The notes under the pieces are model-generated. The model had not been told where the DNA came from. It was given only the letters and a program-made list of their open reading frames with translations, and made no database searches. The position numbers were made by a program, and so were the translations under genes. Below, one piece after another: positions 5,598 to 6,310 of a stretch of 6,310 nt of DNA. The stretch is from an uncultured Bacteroidales bacterium (GTDB lineage Bacteria > Bacteroidota > Bacteroidia > Bacteroidales > UBA932). The first letter of the stretch is position 1. Each line of letters opens with the position of its first letter. The stretch is from NCBI GenBank assembly GCA_946614205.1, contig CAMOGR010000042.1:1-6310 (forward strand). Reading direction: 5' to 3'.

Positions 5598-6310
5598 TTA
5601 TTGTATAAACCATTTACATGAACTCTCTTCGCCGGCAATCCACACCGTATCTCCCTCGCTGAAGCGGAAGTCGGCGCCGGGATTCGTGATAAGCTTGCCG
5701 GAATGCAGGACGCTTATGATCATGCATCCGCTCTTCCTCATCTGAACCTCCCGGAGAGTTTTCCCGCTAAGGTACGAATCTTTCTGCAGGACTGCGTCAA
5801 TAAGGCAGAAATCCGGTTCAGACGAGCCTGGATCGGACTCTGTATGCTCATTCATAATCTGTTCGAATGCTTGCAGTTGCGCACTCGTACCTACAGCGAT
5901 TATTTTGTCGTATGGGAATATGGGCTCTTCTCCGGATGGTATCTGAATCGAATGAGTCCCTCGTTGTATCTTGATGATGTTGATTCCGGAATTGCGGCGA
6001 AACGGCATCTCCCGGAGGCTCTTGCCTGCAAATGCGAAATCGGGGGAGACCTGTATGGTCTTGGTGTGTATGTCGTATTCGGAAAGATTGTCACGGACCG
6101 TCGATGCGACGGGCTTTGCCCGGCGTTCCTGCTCCTCCCGGGCATTGAAATTCTCCATGAAACGCTTTTCGAGTCCGGAAATGTTGCGGAAAGTGCGCTT
6201 GGTAATCATGAAGAACAGCAGTCCGGACACTATCACGGCAACGATCCCCCATCCTCCGAGTCTGAAGTAGCTGGTGATGGCGGCCAGAATGAATCCGATG
6301 GCGATAAGTA
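5598..6310 (-). CDS. Cation:proton antiporter, C-terminal part with two RCK_C (TrkA-C) domains (5' end beyond window)
   Basis: Only the last 236 residues are present; the frame is open to the window edge. A GTG at 6234-6236 lies inside it and is read as valine, not as a start, because the transmembrane sequence continues upstream ([20 protein letters not shown]). Visible parts: the last one or two transmembrane helices (about 1-15 and 20-36), a charged linker (37-66, rich in Arg/Glu), a first RCK_C domain (about 78-152; [23 protein letters not shown] and [10 protein letters not shown]), and a second RCK_C domain (about 167-235; [23 protein letters not shown] and [10 protein letters not shown]). 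RCK_C domains are ligand-sensing modules that gate K+ or H+ transport. This tail suits a KefB/CPA2-type or related sodium or potassium/proton antiporter in the inner membrane, but the transport domain is outside the window, so the ion and exact family are open. Its TAA overlaps an in-frame ATG of trpS. Confidence 0.85.
   Translation of the reverse strand, partial: LIAIGFILAAITSYFRLGGWGIVAVIVSGLLFFMITKRTFRNISGLEKRFMENFNAREEQERRAKPVASTVRDNLSEYDIHTKTIQVSPDFAFAGKSLREMPFRRNSGINIIKIQRGTHSIQIPSGEEPIFPYDKIIAVGTSAQLQAFEQIMNEHTESDPGSSEPDFCLIDAVLQKDSYLSGKTLREVQMRKSGCMIISVLHSGKLITNPGADFRFSEGDTVWIAGEESSCKWFIQ

Noticed and set aside
4973..5638. 221-codon minus-strand frame overlapping trpS in another frame
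   Set aside because: Arg/Pro-rich translation typical of a frame-shifted read of a real gene; trpS is intact in its own frame, so this is not a frameshifted copy.
6234..6236. GTG as the start of a 212-aa protein with two RCK_C domains
   Set aside because: The frame is open upstream to the window edge and continues hydrophobic transmembrane sequence, so the gene is truncated by the window rather than starting here.
1..6310. tRNA or rRNA genes, CRISPR repeats, IS elements, toxin-antitoxin or defence genes
   Set aside because: No cloverleaf, regularly spaced repeats, transposase or relevant motifs were seen, and intergenic space is too small to hold such elements.

Overview
This 6.3-kb window looks like a chromosomal, housekeeping-type stretch from a bacterium of the Bacteroidota, probably an order Bacteroidales gut-type organism. 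This is an inference. It rests on the subtype of the tryptophanyl-tRNA synthetase, on start codons with no clear Shine-Dalgarno sequence but A-rich leaders (AAAATG, ATAATG), and on the M23 peptidase architecture. The DNA is moderately GC-rich. Almost every base is coding; the largest gap between genes is about 60 bp. I see no tRNA, rRNA, CRISPR array, IS element or phage gene.

Layout. The left half (bases 1-3091) reads rightwards: the last codons of a possible upstream gene, an exported M23-family peptidoglycan endopeptidase, the tRNA-modification enzyme TrmO, and a 392-aa protein of unknown function ending in a SEC-C zinc motif. The junctions are ATGA (4-bp overlap), ATGA (4-bp overlap) and a 12-bp gap, so this is very probably one operon. 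The right half (3094-6310) reads leftwards. It begins with the 5'-truncated C-terminal part of a cation:proton antiporter with two RCK_C (TrkA-C) domains. Next comes trpS, whose stop codon lies inside a perfect 12-bp terminator hairpin. A second unit follows: a membrane-anchored YpfJ-type zinc metallopeptidase overlapping by ATGA with a small acidic protein of unknown function. The two halves meet tail-to-tail with only 2 bp between stop codons.

How the genes fit together. The rightward operon mixes envelope remodelling (M23 peptidase) with translation (TrmO, which methylates t6A37 of tRNA). The SEC-C protein is an uncharacterised third partner. The leftward genes pair ion homeostasis with Trp-tRNA charging, and separately pair a metallopeptidase with an unknown partner that may be its cofactor or regulator. 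I do not see a defence, mobile or otherwise dramatic new system. The points most worth following up are the His-to-Asp change in the M23 metal-binding motif, the uncharacterised SEC-C protein beside trmO, the coupled metallopeptidase/acidic protein pair, and the repeat-built terminator at the end of trpS.
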